A stretch of 64,000 nt of DNA from Psychroflexus gondwanensis ACAM 44 (GTDB lineage Bacteria > Bacteroidota > Bacteroidia > Flavobacteriales > Flavobacteriaceae). Positions 15,660-25,026 of the stretch are shown here, in pieces. The stretch covers positions 1-64,000 of the forward strand of contig NZ_APLF01000006.1 of the NCBI RefSeq assembly GCF_000355905.1. The letters run 5' to 3'. The number at the start of each line of letters is the position of its first letter. Within the stretch, counting starts at the first letter, position 1. The position numbers and the translations under genes were made by a program. The notes below the pieces were generated by a model. That model was not told where the DNA came from. It did not search any database and saw only the letters and a list, made by a program, of their open reading frames with translations.

Positions 15660-16406
15660 TTATGATTTGGAAAACTCATCAAGTTGTAGATTGCTCCAAA
15701 AATCAATTTCATCTGTTACTCCGGATTTGGCATCCTCATAAAACTCTTTTTTAGAGGTGTAAGCTTTGTAATTTCCATTTTCAATTTTGCCAATATCGTC
15801 CCCCATAATAATAGCCTCTTTCAAATCGTGAGTCACAAACAAAGCAGAAATAGACAGCTGTTTTGCCAAGTCTTTAAAGAGCTGTTGCATACCGTGTCTT
15901 GTTTCCACATCCAAAGCTCCAAAAGGCTCGTCCAAAAGCAATAATTTAGGCTCCACAACGATGGCTCTTCCAAAAGCTACTCTTTGTTTTTCACCCCCAG
16001 ATAATTGGTTTGGGGATTTGTATTTCATATGTTCTAATCCAATGGTTCCTAACATCTGTATTACCCTTTCTTCAATTTCAGCTTTACCTTTTTTCTGTAG
16101 TCGTAAACCAAAGGCAATGTTTTCAAAAATATTTAAATGTGGAAATAGTAAGGACTCTTGATATAGGTATACGATATTTCTCTCTTGAGGTTTTATTGTC
16201 ATTACCGGTTTTCCTTCTAGGGAAATATGTCCTTGGTCTGCATCCTCTAGGCCGGCAATTATTTTTAATAAGGTGGTTTTTCCACTTCCAGACTTACCGA
16301 GAATACTCAAGACGGTATTGGATTTTAAATTCAAATGAATGCCATTCAAAATCGTTTGACCTTGGAATGTTTTTGATAAATCGTCTATGTTCAAGAATTC
16401 ACTCAT
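15660..16406 (-). CDS. ABC importer ATP-binding protein, YnjD-like
   Basis: A 248-residue importer ATPase. Walker A GKSGSGKTT (37-45), Q-loop in YLYQESLLFPHL, signature LSGGEKQR, Walker B LLLLDEPFGALD and switch His in FVTHDLKEA. There is no TOBE extension of normal length. The start overlaps the permease stop by 8 bp. It is the energiser of the two permeases and binding protein encoded just upstream in the operon. The set most resembles E. coli YnjBCD, whose substrate is not established. Confidence 0.85.
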   Translation of the reverse strand: MSEFLNIDDLSKTFQGQTILNGIHLNLKSNTVLSILGKSGSGKTTLLKIIAGLEDADQGHISLEGKPVMTIKPQERNIVYLYQESLLFPHLNIFENIAFGLRLQKKGKAEIEERVIQMLGTIGLEHMKYKSPNQLSGGEKQRVAFGRAIVVEPKLLLLDEPFGALDVETRHGMQQLFKDLAKQLSISALFVTHDLKEAIIMGDDIGKIENGNYKAYTSKKEFYEDAKSGVTDEIDFWSNLQLDEFSKS

Positions 16407-17181
16407 AATCGGGACGCTTATTAGAAGTTTTGAAAATAAGTTTTTTGTTCGCTAACAAAAGTAAAACAGAAGGTAAAATCAATAAAAATCCAGCTAAGGC
16501 TGCCAAGAAGGGATTTGCTTCATTCACGTAAGAAAAAACGCTCACAGTAAGTGTTTTTACTTTTCCTGCTCCTATGAAATGCGTAAGGCCATATTCGAAC
16601 CAAGAGATTAAAAAACATTGAAAAAAGCAGAGTAGAAGTGTCGATTTAGCTAAAGGCAAGAGGACACGTTTTAAAGTTTGAGTAGATGACCCACCTAAAG
16701 TGGAACTCAAGTTTTCTAAAGACTGAATTTGGGCAGTCCAAAAGGTCGAACAAATAATAATACCAAAGGGGAAACAGATTAAAAATTGAGCGATAATAAC
16801 GCCTAAAAGCGAACCTGAGAGCCCCGTTTTTAAAAAGTAAAAATGAATGAGTACTGCAAAAATAATGGGAGAGAGCAGATAAGGTACATAAGCTAAAGAT
16901 AGCCAAGTCGTTTTGTTATAAGAGTAGGCTATTTTTTTGGAAAAATAAAAGGCAGTCACTGTCGAAACTAAACCTACCGAAATTGACAAAAGCAATGACA
17001 ATCCTAAACTTTTTGTAAGTTGAAAACTCGGGCTAAAAAGAGATTCCCATTGCGACGTTTGCCATAGATTGGGCAGGATATGTGGATAGAACCATTGTTT
17101 ACCAAACGATAAAATTAAAAGGAATACAATAGGAAATAAAATGATGAAACCTACTATGCTTTGACCGATCTGTTTACGCAT
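16399..17181 (-). CDS. ABC importer permease, second subunit
   Basis: A 260-residue inner-membrane permease with about six transmembrane segments. The cytoplasmic coupling motif is LENLSSTLGGSSTQTLKRVLLPL, a variant of the EAA loop (about 155-175). Together with the 17174-18034 gene it forms a heterodimeric channel. In E. coli YnjC both halves are fused into one protein; here they are separate and overlap by 8 bp. The start overlaps the previous gene and the stop overlaps the ATPase start, so the subunits are translationally coupled. Confidence 0.8.
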   Translation of the reverse strand: MRKQIGQSIVGFIILFPIVFLLILSFGKQWFYPHILPNLWQTSQWESLFSPSFQLTKSLGLSLLLSISVGLVSTVTAFYFSKKIAYSYNKTTWLSLAYVPYLLSPIIFAVLIHFYFLKTGLSGSLLGVIIAQFLICFPFGIIICSTFWTAQIQSLENLSSTLGGSSTQTLKRVLLPLAKSTLLLCFFQCFLISWFEYGLTHFIGAGKVKTLTVSVFSYVNEANPFLAALAGFLLILPSVLLLLANKKLIFKTSNKRPDYE

Positions 17182-18034
17182 AAGCTTTCGTTTTTAGCTT
17201 TGCTAATCTTTGAAATCCAAAAAAGAGAAAGAGCAAGAACAAGACATAGACAATGGCCATAGCATATGCTTGTGGAATATCATCTAGGTTGAAGCGTTGG
17301 GCTTTATCTACAATAGCTACAGTTATCATTTTAGGGTTTTGGCGTCCCAACAACAATGGAATCTCATAACTACCGATTACAAAAATTAAAAATAAAAGCA
17401 GACTTGTCTTTGCCTTTTGAAGTAAGATAGGCAGTGTTATTTTTACTAAAACCTGCCGTTGACTCGCACCCAAACTTTTTGCGATGTGTTGAAATCTAGT
17501 CACATCTTCATTTTCAAAAATCCCTTTTAGTATTAGGCTCAAAAAGGGTGTGATGATAAAGGTGGAAGCAAGAATAATCCCTATTCCATACGCATCATTG
17601 ACTAAGCTTGGGAAATCCTCAATTTCTGAAATGACACCTGTCTGGTAGAGGAGTCTAGACCAGAATCCTGTTTTAGAAAAACTTTGGAAAATGAAAAAGC
17701 CAACTACCGTCGCTGGGAAGGCTAATGGCAAATAAATGAGAGTACTTAATTTTCCTTTCCTAAGATCGTGATGCCAGTTGACGACCATCCAAAGCGCGAT
17801 GACTAGGCTTATCCCAACACTTATAAGCCCAATACCAAAGCTGAACAAAAGGCTTTTCCAAAAGTTAAAATTCAAGAGAACATCGCTCCAGTGCTCTGTC
17901 GTAAAACCAGTATTGAGTAAGCCAATGACCCCAAAGCTATACAGTAAACCATAACCTAAACCTAACATCATAGGAAGCAACATCAAGATGAATAAGGCTG
18001 TTTTCCAGGATATTATTTGTTTAATGCTGATCAT
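17174..18034 (-). CDS. ABC importer permease, first subunit
   Basis: A 286-residue inner-membrane permease with about six transmembrane helices (first at 13-36). The EAA-type coupling loop is HIAKSLGASQRQVLVKITLPI (about 195-215), with the conserved Gly in SLGAS. It lies 7 bp after the binding-protein gene and overlaps the second permease by 8 bp. It corresponds to the N-terminal half of YnjC/ThiP-type fused permeases. Confidence 0.82.
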   Translation of the reverse strand: MISIKQIISWKTALFILMLLPMMLGLGYGLLYSFGVIGLLNTGFTTEHWSDVLLNFNFWKSLLFSFGIGLISVGISLVIALWMVVNWHHDLRKGKLSTLIYLPLAFPATVVGFFIFQSFSKTGFWSRLLYQTGVISEIEDFPSLVNDAYGIGIILASTFIITPFLSLILKGIFENEDVTRFQHIAKSLGASQRQVLVKITLPILLQKAKTSLLLFLIFVIGSYEIPLLLGRQNPKMITVAIVDKAQRFNLDDIPQAYAMAIVYVLFLLFLFFGFQRLAKLKTKAYA

Positions 18035-18041
18035 AAATTAT

Positions 18042-19253
18042 CTAGTCAATAAGGTTTTTCTTGAAGTCTTCTGCTAAACGAATCATATATTCTGGCGCTA
18101 ATTCTGGTAAAGCTTTCTTCTGAATATCCTCTCTAGGTGGAGCATAATGACGTTGAGCAATCGAATTGAATTTCTTTTGAAAAACAGAATCCAGTTTTGA
18201 GACTTGTAAAACGGTTCCATCCCCCCACACACTTGGTTTCATTTTCTCAAGCTGATTTTCTTCTGAAATTAATTCATTAACCACTAGCATAGCAGAAAGC
18301 TTTTTCTTTGAAAGCTTACTGATTCCTAAGTAATGAGAATTTTGAATACTGCCAAATTCAGGGACATAGGCTCTTGAGCTTTTCTTAAATAAACCTTCTT
18401 CTACCTTATTATCAACTTCAGCATCGTTATTGCTCATGGTAAATAACAATTCGCCATTGGCAAACAATTGATGCATCTGGGCCACATTTTCAGGAAAAAC
18501 TTCACCCTGTCGCCATAAATAGGGTTTTAGTTGGTTGAGGTATATCCATAATTCGTCACTGTATTTCGCATATAAGTCTTCATTGAATTCGCCTTTTAAT
18601 ACTTCGGCCCCTCCAGCAATATCCATTAATAGAGCCTTCATAAACGTTAGCCCAGTAAAATGATTATTCCATGTAAATTTCCCTGGATGCTCTTTCACAA
18701 AGCTTAAGAGTTCTGCTCTAGTTTGTGGCGGCTGTTGAATTTTATCTTGATTGTAAATAAGTGTCATTTGTACATTTCCCCAAGGCATTTCGTAACCATC
18801 AATAGCTTGCTGGAAATCTTTACCAATAAAAGGATTTTCAAAATCGATATTACTAGCATTAGGAAGCTTACTCGTCCAAGGTCCAAACAAGGCGTCGATC
18901 TGTCGCAGTTGATAAAAGGTTTCGCCATTAATCCACATCAGATCAATTTCACTAGTGTTTGCACCAGCCTGTAGTTCTGCCATTAGCATTTGTACAATAT
19001 AGTTACCCTGTCCATCTACAATCGTCAAATCGATATTGTGCTTTTTAAGTAATTTGGGTTTTATATATTCCTGCATGTAGACATTGATTTTTGGATCTCC
19101 TTTCCACATCATCATTGTCATTTCCTGAGCTTGTCCTTCTGCTTTAATATCTTTCCAAGTGTAATCATCCAAATTAAGTGGCTTTGTTTCCGAAGAGGAT
19201 TGGCAAGAGATGAATAATAGGCTAGAGGCAAATAGTACAAGTAAATTCTTCAT
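18042..19253 (-). CDS. ABC substrate-binding lipoprotein, YnjB-like
   Basis: A 403-residue solute-binding protein anchored by a lipid: the signal ends at LLFISC (Cys17). Recognisable YnjB-type features are MWKGDPKINVYMQEYI near the N-terminus, DLMWINGETFYQL, GPWTSKLPN and the segment YEMPWGNVQMTLIYN. Periplasmic binding proteins of this cluster hold anions, thiamine or polyamines; the ligand of the YnjB branch is not known. It follows the TonB-dependent receptor by 33 bp, so outer- and inner-membrane steps of the same route are co-expressed. Confidence 0.82.
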   Translation of the reverse strand: MKNLLVLFASSLLFISCQSSSETKPLNLDDYTWKDIKAEGQAQEMTMMMWKGDPKINVYMQEYIKPKLLKKHNIDLTIVDGQGNYIVQMLMAELQAGANTSEIDLMWINGETFYQLRQIDALFGPWTSKLPNASNIDFENPFIGKDFQQAIDGYEMPWGNVQMTLIYNQDKIQQPPQTRAELLSFVKEHPGKFTWNNHFTGLTFMKALLMDIAGGAEVLKGEFNEDLYAKYSDELWIYLNQLKPYLWRQGEVFPENVAQMHQLFANGELLFTMSNNDAEVDNKVEEGLFKKSSRAYVPEFGSIQNSHYLGISKLSKKKLSAMLVVNELISEENQLEKMKPSVWGDGTVLQVSKLDSVFQKKFNSIAQRHYAPPREDIQKKALPELAPEYMIRLAEDFKKNLID

Positions 19254-19286
19254 TATTTAAAAAAATTAGTTTTTCATGATTTTGTT

Positions 19287-22274
19287 TTAAAACAGATACC
19301 TAACCCCAAACTGAAATTGTCTAGGAGGCCCTGCATTTCTCTGCACGAATCTACCAGAAGAGGCTGGCCCTGCTTGTATTTGGTTACTTTGGGTTGCATT
19401 GTTGCTGTATCCACTTAGATTTTCAATGTTGAACACATTAAAGATATCAGCTCTTACTTCTAAGCGATGCGTCTCACCCATCAAAAATTGGTGTTGTATA
19501 CCAATATCAAAATTAAAAGACCAAGGTAAACGATCGTTGTTTCTAGATTCGCCGGGAGAACGGTCACTGTTACCTACATAAGCATCTCCGAAAGCAGAGC
19601 CATCACCGTTTAAATCTGTAGTTCCAAAAATGCTTGCATCTGGAATTCTATTGATAGGTTGGCCGCTTTGAAGAAGTCCTGCCAAAGTCACCACAGAATT
19701 TTTCAATGGATAATAATTAAAAATACCATTTATATTATGGGTTCTGTCGTTAATGGAGGGTCCCCATTCACGTCCATAGTTATTAGCATCTTGTGCTCTA
19801 AAGTTGATGTCCTCTGTGTTGTTTTCTAGTCTGGACAATGTATAATTAAGACGGTAATCGTAATTATCGGTCCCTCTTGTTTTTTGAAGATTAAAACTAG
19901 CTGCCCAATATTCAGAACGGCCTTTAGATTCTGTCATCACCACATTTCTTGCGACACCAGAAACGGCCTCTCCGTTGATGATGCCCTGGCCATTGATGAT
20001 AGGTATAGGTCGAGTTGCATCGGCCTCTTCTATAGATCGGATTTCCCCTGTTTGAAAGCCTGCCCCTATTGGAAACTCCTCTGCAGCATTCAAATTACGA
20101 AGACGAAATAAATTATGGCCTCGGTTATGAAATACATCGATAAAAAATAATTTATCATCTTCAAGTTGGGTTTGGTACCCTAAAGAAAATTGATGGCTGA
20201 ATGGATTATCATATCCATTCGGATTTAAAATTCTACGCTCATTAGAAAAAACAGACTCTCGCTGGTCTTGCAGATCACTTGGACTAGGTCCTTGCAAATA
20301 GTCTACATCACTTAGATTGGCTGTAAGATTTCCATTAAAAGTGACACGATTTACATCTGTGTTTTGTGGCAATATACCTTGATTAATAAATTCTTGTATT
20401 TGCAATTGATAATCTGCTGAAGTCGTATTCTGCTGTAAAGCATCACTATGAATCGCATATGAGATTTTATCGTAAGCCATGCCATAACCTCCTCTAATTA
20501 CCGAATTTTCTCCAATTTCATAATTGAAATTAATTCGCGGTGCAAGGTTATCTGTGTCACCAGAAGTCCCGCCGCCTTTAGACAAATCATCGTAGTCGTA
20601 ACGTAATCCGTACACCAAATTCAGTTTAGGATTAACTAGCCATTGGTCTTCGAGATAAAAGCTATAAATATTTTGCGTGGTTCCAAAGGAGTTAGGGCGG
20701 AGTTCCACGCCATAATTGACCACATTTGCATTCGAAGGAATATCATTGATGTTTAAACCACTGCCAAGATCGCTATTGCGAATATTATCAATTTGATTTT
20801 GAGTAAGATCTACTAAATAATTCCCATCTGGATTACCGCCTCCAAATAACTCATGATCTCCAGAAATATATTGAAGACCAGCTTTTATAGTATGGTTATT
20901 TAAGTAATATTTCAATTTTTGTTGCAGCTGTAGGGTGTTTTCAATTTCATCAAAAATAAACCCAGAATTCCCTAAAACTCCAATGGTGAATTGTTGAGGA
21001 TTGCGAAGAGTAACTTGAGGTCCAACGTTTTTAGGATTGGAGTAATTCCACCTAAAGCGGCTGTACTGGATGTTGGTTTCTCCATCGAGATTTCCAATTT
21101 GATAATTGTTTTTGAATGCCAGATTGATACTGTTTCTTTCTTGAGCAGCTCCCGCAGAGGGGAATATGACGCCACCGTCTAGACCACCTCCTTGGTTTTC
21201 AATCTCAATCCTACCCACATTTGCCCTAAGCGAACTTCTAAACTGATTGGACCAAAGGTGATCTATTTTTGCGGTGAAATAATTAAATGCATTGTTGCCA
21301 CGAACAGTCTCGCTTACTCCAAGGTCTGGGACATTTAATAAATTGTCTTTTATATCGGTTGTGTGTTCGTAGTTGAAAAAGAAAAAGGTTTTGTCCTTAG
21401 CAATAGGCCCTCCAATAGCAAGGCCTGTTTGGTAACGTGCAAAACCATCCTTTACTTGATTTCCAGATAAATCGCGTTGAGCAAATTGACTAGAAGCATC
21501 CAAGCTCGGACCAGGGCGGGTGATAAAATAAGTTTCTCCTTTAAGCGTATTGGTTCCCGATTTGGTTGTGACATCTATGACGCCATTGCTGGTTAGTCCA
21601 TATTCAGCAGAATAATTACTAGTGAGTACTGTAATATCTTTTACAGCTCCCACTGGAATATTGAAACGCATTCCACCAAGAAAACGTTCGTTATTATCCA
21701 TTCCATCAATGGTGTAATTTGTGAATAAAGGGTTGGCACCATTGATGCTCACCGTAGGAGCTTCAGGGAAAAATCCAGTAGCTTGTGTCACATTGGGTAA
21801 GCGAAACAATATCCTTGTAATATCTCGACCTTCTACTGGAGTTTGCTCAATATCTTTGGCATCAATTTCAAAGGAAACTTCTGCATTTCGACGATTGATT
21901 TTCAGCTTGGTGTTGCTAGTGATGATGACTTCTTCTAGATTCTCAGCCTGACTTGATTTTTTATAAGCAAACATTTTAATCGCTGGACTTTCGTTAGAAC
22001 GCAGATTAAATAGTTGACTCTTAGACGCTTCATAAGCCTCATTTCCTTCAAATAAAATTTGATAGCCGTTGACGGTCGGAACAGATCTAAAAGTTACTGC
22101 ACCATTTGAATTTGTGGTTAGTGGTTTATCGATGCCTTGATCGAGATTTTTCAGAATTAATGTTGCATTTTCAACTGGAAGATTGGTTTCTAAATCCAGT
22201 AAATTAACTTTTATATTTTCTTGTGCATTTGCAAATAAACATGCCCAAAAAAATACAAATATTGTATATTTCAT
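19287..22274 (-). CDS. TonB-dependent outer-membrane receptor
   Basis: A 995-residue TonB-dependent transporter. Signal peptide (1-17), a CarboxypepD_reg-like beta-sandwich (about 20-110), a TonB-box-like segment (EEVIITSNT, about 112-122), plug domain (PNVTQATGFFPEAPTVSINGANP through AEYGLTSNGVIDVTTKSG) and a large 22-strand barrel. It ends in an aromatic-rich strand (FQFGVRYLF), as outer-membrane barrels do. No SusD partner is encoded next to it, which fits a small ligand rather than a polysaccharide. It is followed in the operon by a complete ABC importer, so the two probably carry the same compound. Confidence 0.9.
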   Translation of the reverse strand: MKYTIFVFFWACLFANAQENIKVNLLDLETNLPVENATLILKNLDQGIDKPLTTNSNGAVTFRSVPTVNGYQILFEGNEAYEASKSQLFNLRSNESPAIKMFAYKKSSQAENLEEVIITSNTKLKINRRNAEVSFEIDAKDIEQTPVEGRDITRILFRLPNVTQATGFFPEAPTVSINGANPLFTNYTIDGMDNNERFLGGMRFNIPVGAVKDITVLTSNYSAEYGLTSNGVIDVTTKSGTNTLKGETYFITRPGPSLDASSQFAQRDLSGNQVKDGFARYQTGLAIGGPIAKDKTFFFFNYEHTTDIKDNLLNVPDLGVSETVRGNNAFNYFTAKIDHLWSNQFRSSLRANVGRIEIENQGGGLDGGVIFPSAGAAQERNSINLAFKNNYQIGNLDGETNIQYSRFRWNYSNPKNVGPQVTLRNPQQFTIGVLGNSGFIFDEIENTLQLQQKLKYYLNNHTIKAGLQYISGDHELFGGGNPDGNYLVDLTQNQIDNIRNSDLGSGLNINDIPSNANVVNYGVELRPNSFGTTQNIYSFYLEDQWLVNPKLNLVYGLRYDYDDLSKGGGTSGDTDNLAPRINFNYEIGENSVIRGGYGMAYDKISYAIHSDALQQNTTSADYQLQIQEFINQGILPQNTDVNRVTFNGNLTANLSDVDYLQGPSPSDLQDQRESVFSNERRILNPNGYDNPFSHQFSLGYQTQLEDDKLFFIDVFHNRGHNLFRLRNLNAAEEFPIGAGFQTGEIRSIEEADATRPIPIINGQGIINGEAVSGVARNVVMTESKGRSEYWAASFNLQKTRGTDNYDYRLNYTLSRLENNTEDINFRAQDANNYGREWGPSINDRTHNINGIFNYYPLKNSVVTLAGLLQSGQPINRIPDASIFGTTDLNGDGSAFGDAYVGNSDRSPGESRNNDRLPWSFNFDIGIQHQFLMGETHRLEVRADIFNVFNIENLSGYSNNATQSNQIQAGPASSGRFVQRNAGPPRQFQFGVRYLF

Positions 22275-22316
22275 AAGTGTAATTATAGAGTTTAAATAAG
22301 GGTTGCTAGCCGGGAG

Positions 22317-22991
22317 TTAGGCAGATAAAGGGGAGCCCTTGTTGTAGTAAAGACTTGTGAGTTGCGTCTCTATAATAAATTGAAAAAGTGCAGAAGGATT
22401 ATTCGATTTTCTTACTATTTTAAGTAGAATATACTTGAGTTGAAAATCAATAGATTTATTCTGAAGTAAGAAAAAAGCATCTTCATTACAATCTAAATCA
22501 ATCAAGGTTTCGATGCAGGCGAATTGGATAGTGTTGTAAATTAATTCGCTAAGTATTTCAGGAAGTAGATCTTTGGTGTTCCATTTAAAATTCAAAAAAG
22601 ATTTCTTTTCAAAAGCTTCTTTCCTAAGACCCCAAAGGTAAAAGCCACCATCTTTAGAGGGACCAAAGCACATGCTGTTATTCTCGAGAAGCTCTGAAGC
22701 CTTGAGAATATGATTTAATTTTAATCCTGGAGTATCGTTTCCTATAGAAATGACTTGTTGATACCCTTGATCAAAAATATGTTGAATAGCGTTCAAGTAG
22801 CGATTTTCAAAATCTTCGCCAACCTGCCGATTTTCATCTATCCAGAAGTAAGGAATTTCACTTTCTTTTACAAGCTCCAGTAAGTTTCTATGTTGAAAAT
22901 TAAAAAATTCCTTACCATTTTTGATGCATTTCCGCTTTGCATCAAGAGGAGCAGAGTTTGCAAAAATTAATATGGCTGTTTTTGTTTTCAA
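22317..22991 (-). CDS. Diverged DUF2064-like protein heading the operon
   Basis: A 224-residue relative of the 12541-13155 protein. It shares VISIGNDTPGLKL and FGPSKDGGFYLWGL, the two strongest DUF2064 blocks. The N-terminal NTP-binding KTRLA of the family is replaced by DAKRKCIKN, so nucleotide binding may be altered. The C-terminal 70 residues (after LIDLDCNEDAFFLL) are a tail not seen in the paralogue. The start is TTG at 22989-22991, since no ATG lies upstream before the in-frame stop. It lies 42 bp before the receptor gene and is therefore probably the first gene of the eleven-gene operon. Confidence 0.65.
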   Translation of the reverse strand: MKTKTAILIFANSAPLDAKRKCIKNGKEFFNFQHRNLLELVKESEIPYFWIDENRQVGEDFENRYLNAIQHIFDQGYQQVISIGNDTPGLKLNHILKASELLENNSMCFGPSKDGGFYLWGLRKEAFEKKSFLNFKWNTKDLLPEILSELIYNTIQFACIETLIDLDCNEDAFFLLQNKSIDFQLKYILLKIVRKSNNPSALFQFIIETQLTSLYYNKGSPLSA

Positions 22992-23085
22992 AATAAATCT
23001 TGTTGTTCTTAAGCCAGAATCATATGTATTCTTTGCTTCAATTATAAATAGTTACGAAAATAAGTAAGCTAAGGTTTAGCAAGAT

Positions 23086-23466
23086 TTATTTTCCAGGTCT
23101 AATAATAAGTGTATTGGGATGCTCAGACTTAACTTTCTCAAAAGCTCTATCCGCTTGAATTCTATTTCTATAATTACCAATCCAAACTTTATAATTTGGG
23201 GTTTGGTATAATATTCTCGATTCGATATTTAATTCTAAAGATTCAAATTCACTTTGAGTTTCTTTGGCCTTTTCAAGAGAACCAGAAAATATTTGGAGCT
23301 TATATGTACTCTTCAATTCATTGTTAGATTCTAAGGAATGCTTCTTGTTTAGCAGGTCTGAAACTGTCCTTAACTCAGAGGAGTTTAACTTACTTTGAGC
23401 TTCTATACTATTGAAGGTCAGAAACGAACAGATTAAAACAACATTTGCAAATGAATATTTAGTCAT
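23086..23466 (-). CDS. SPOR domain protein
   Basis: A 126-residue exported protein with a signal peptide (about 1-24, ending EAQ) and a C-terminal SPOR domain (about 55-126: YKLQIFSGSLEKA, YKVWIGNYRNRIQADRAF, LIIRPG). SPOR domains bind denuded peptidoglycan. I chose ATG at 23464-23466 (MTKYSF) because the signal peptide begins there; the longer frame to 23508 crosses the promoter element at 23483-23490. Confidence 0.82.
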   Translation of the reverse strand: MTKYSFANVVLICSFLTFNSIEAQSKLNSSELRTVSDLLNKKHSLESNNELKSTYKLQIFSGSLEKAKETQSEFESLELNIESRILYQTPNYKVWIGNYRNRIQADRAFEKVKSEHPNTLIIRPGK

Positions 23467-23482
23467 GAAATATAATTTTAAA

Positions 23483-23490
23483 CAAAGGTA
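23483..23490 (-). promoter_or_regulatory. TAnnTTTG promoter element for the SPOR gene
   Basis: The minus strand reads TACCTTTG, 16 nt upstream of the ATG ending at 23466. This supports the shorter start. Confidence 0.55.
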
Positions 23491-23587
23491 CACTTTATAG
23501 CAAAGCAAGTGCTTTCATACCCTATTTAGAAAGATTATAAATTGCCATTTAACACATGTAGGTATTCCAGAAACGCTCATTTAGTGT

Positions 23588-23595
23588 TACTTTTG
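23588..23595 (+). promoter_or_regulatory. TAnnTTTG promoter element for the act-cox operon
   Basis: TACTTTTG lies 71 nt before the actA ATG at 23667. It is the only good match in the 158-bp gap and would give a leader of about 65 nt. Confidence 0.45.
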
Positions 23596-23666
23596 TAGAC
23601 GATTTTTTTGATGCTCAATCCTACGTATTTATGGGCGTCACATTAAAATAGGTTAATAAATATTAT

Positions 23667-24998
23667 ATGAAAAAGACGATGGAACGCCCATTAAATTTGA
23701 GACACCTCTTCTTGGTGTTTCTTTTGCTTTTCACGCTCGCAACATTTGGTCAGGATGAAGTAGAGGCCGAATCTAATGCTGATGAAGCAAGCACTGAAGA
23801 AATTATTCCTGGTGCAGACTCTGCAAAAGGGAAAGAATTGTTCAACTCTCTTTGTGCAGCATGTCACAAACGTTATAAAAATGCAGTAGGGCCTCTATTA
23901 CACGGGGTTACTGAGCGCAGAGACATGGACTGGTTGTACAAATGGATTAAAAACAGTCAAGAGTTAATAAAATCTGGAGATGCTCAAGCAGTTCAGTTGT
24001 ATGAGGAGTGGAACAAAGTGGCCATGAACGCTTTCCCACAATTGGACAACCAAGATATAGACAACATTTTAGCTTATGTAGAAGAGCCTAAGCCAGAGCC
24101 TATAGTGGCAGAAACGCAAGTTGCTGCTGGAGCTGAAGGACAGGGTGGTTCTGGGATTTCTACTGAAATTGTCTTAGGGCTTCTTGCCGTTGTTCTTTTG
24201 ATATTATCTGTGATACTAATTTTAGTCAACAAAACCTTAAACCGGTTTGCTGCAGCTAATGGAATTCCTGTTAAAGCAGACAAGCCAAAAGGTAAGCCGA
24301 TTTGGGTTGCTTTTGCTGAAAATCAATTTTTGGTTTTAGTGTCTGTTGTTTTCTTGCTTCTGGCAGTTGCTTGGGGTGGTTATGGTTTCTTAATGCAGGT
24401 TGGTGTTGACCAAGGTTATGAACCCATACAGCCGATACATTATTCGCATAGAATACATGCAGGGGAAAATCAAATTGAGTGTAAGTATTGCCACTCTTCC
24501 GCTAGAGTATCTAAGCACTCGGGAATACCTTCGTTAAATGTGTGTATGAATTGTCATAAGCAAATAGCTGAAGTAGCACCTGAAACTGCTACTGAAGAGT
24601 ATTCAAAAGAATTTTACGATAATGAGATTCAAAAATTATACGAAGCTACTGGCTGGGATACCTCTTCACAGTCTTATACTGGAGAGACCAAACCCGTTAA
24701 ATGGGTCCGTATTCATAACTTACCAGATTTTGTTTACTTCAATCACTCTCAGCACGTAACCGTTGGTGGAATTGAATGTCAAACCTGTCACGGTCCTGTT
24801 GAAACATACGAGATTCAAAAACAATATGCTCCTTTAACCATGGGCTGGTGTATCAATTGTCACCGAGAAAGCAACATTAAGGTTGAAGGTAACGCGTACT
24901 ACGAAAAAATACATGAAGAGCTTTCCGAAAAGTATGGTGTAGAAGAATTATCCGTCGCAGAAATGGGCGGTTTGGAATGTGGAAAGTGTCATTACTAA
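23667..24998 (+). CDS. actA: Alternative complex III subunit A, multiheme cytochrome c
   Basis: A 443-residue multiheme cytochrome. Signal-like hydrophobic N-terminus (about 13-28), then a monoheme c domain with C63-x-x-C66-H67 (LCAACHKR). Next come a transmembrane helix (about 165-187), a second one (about 220-240), and a C-terminal multiheme domain with five further CxxCH motifs (CKYCH, CMNCH, CQTCH, CINCH, CGKCH). Six haem sites in all, matching the combined mono- plus pentaheme ActA of Bacteroidota. It takes electrons from quinol oxidation within alternative complex III and passes them towards the oxidase. First gene of the operon. Confidence 0.92.
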   Translation: MKKTMERPLNLRHLFLVFLLLFTLATFGQDEVEAESNADEASTEEIIPGADSAKGKELFNSLCAACHKRYKNAVGPLLHGVTERRDMDWLYKWIKNSQELIKSGDAQAVQLYEEWNKVAMNAFPQLDNQDIDNILAYVEEPKPEPIVAETQVAAGAEGQGGSGISTEIVLGLLAVVLLILSVILILVNKTLNRFAAANGIPVKADKPKGKPIWVAFAENQFLVLVSVVFLLLAVAWGGYGFLMQVGVDQGYEPIQPIHYSHRIHAGENQIECKYCHSSARVSKHSGIPSLNVCMNCHKQIAEVAPETATEEYSKEFYDNEIQKLYEATGWDTSSQSYTGETKPVKWVRIHNLPDFVYFNHSQHVTVGGIECQTCHGPVETYEIQKQYAPLTMGWCINCHRESNIKVEGNAYYEKIHEELSEKYGVEELSVAEMGGLECGKCHY

Positions 24999-25026
24999 TA
25001 TTAATTTAGAAAAATTAGAATTCAAT

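Noticed and set aside
15650-15712. Longer start for the nucleoside hydrolase overlapping the ATPase gene
   Set aside because: The conserved DTD motif sits 9 residues after the ATG at 15649, and the extra residues read through the 3' end of the ATPase gene.
12541-22991. A complete arsenosugar synthesis locus
   Set aside because: TIGR04282 is suggestive, but no ArsM methyltransferase, ArsS radical SAM or TIGR04283 protein is present in the window.
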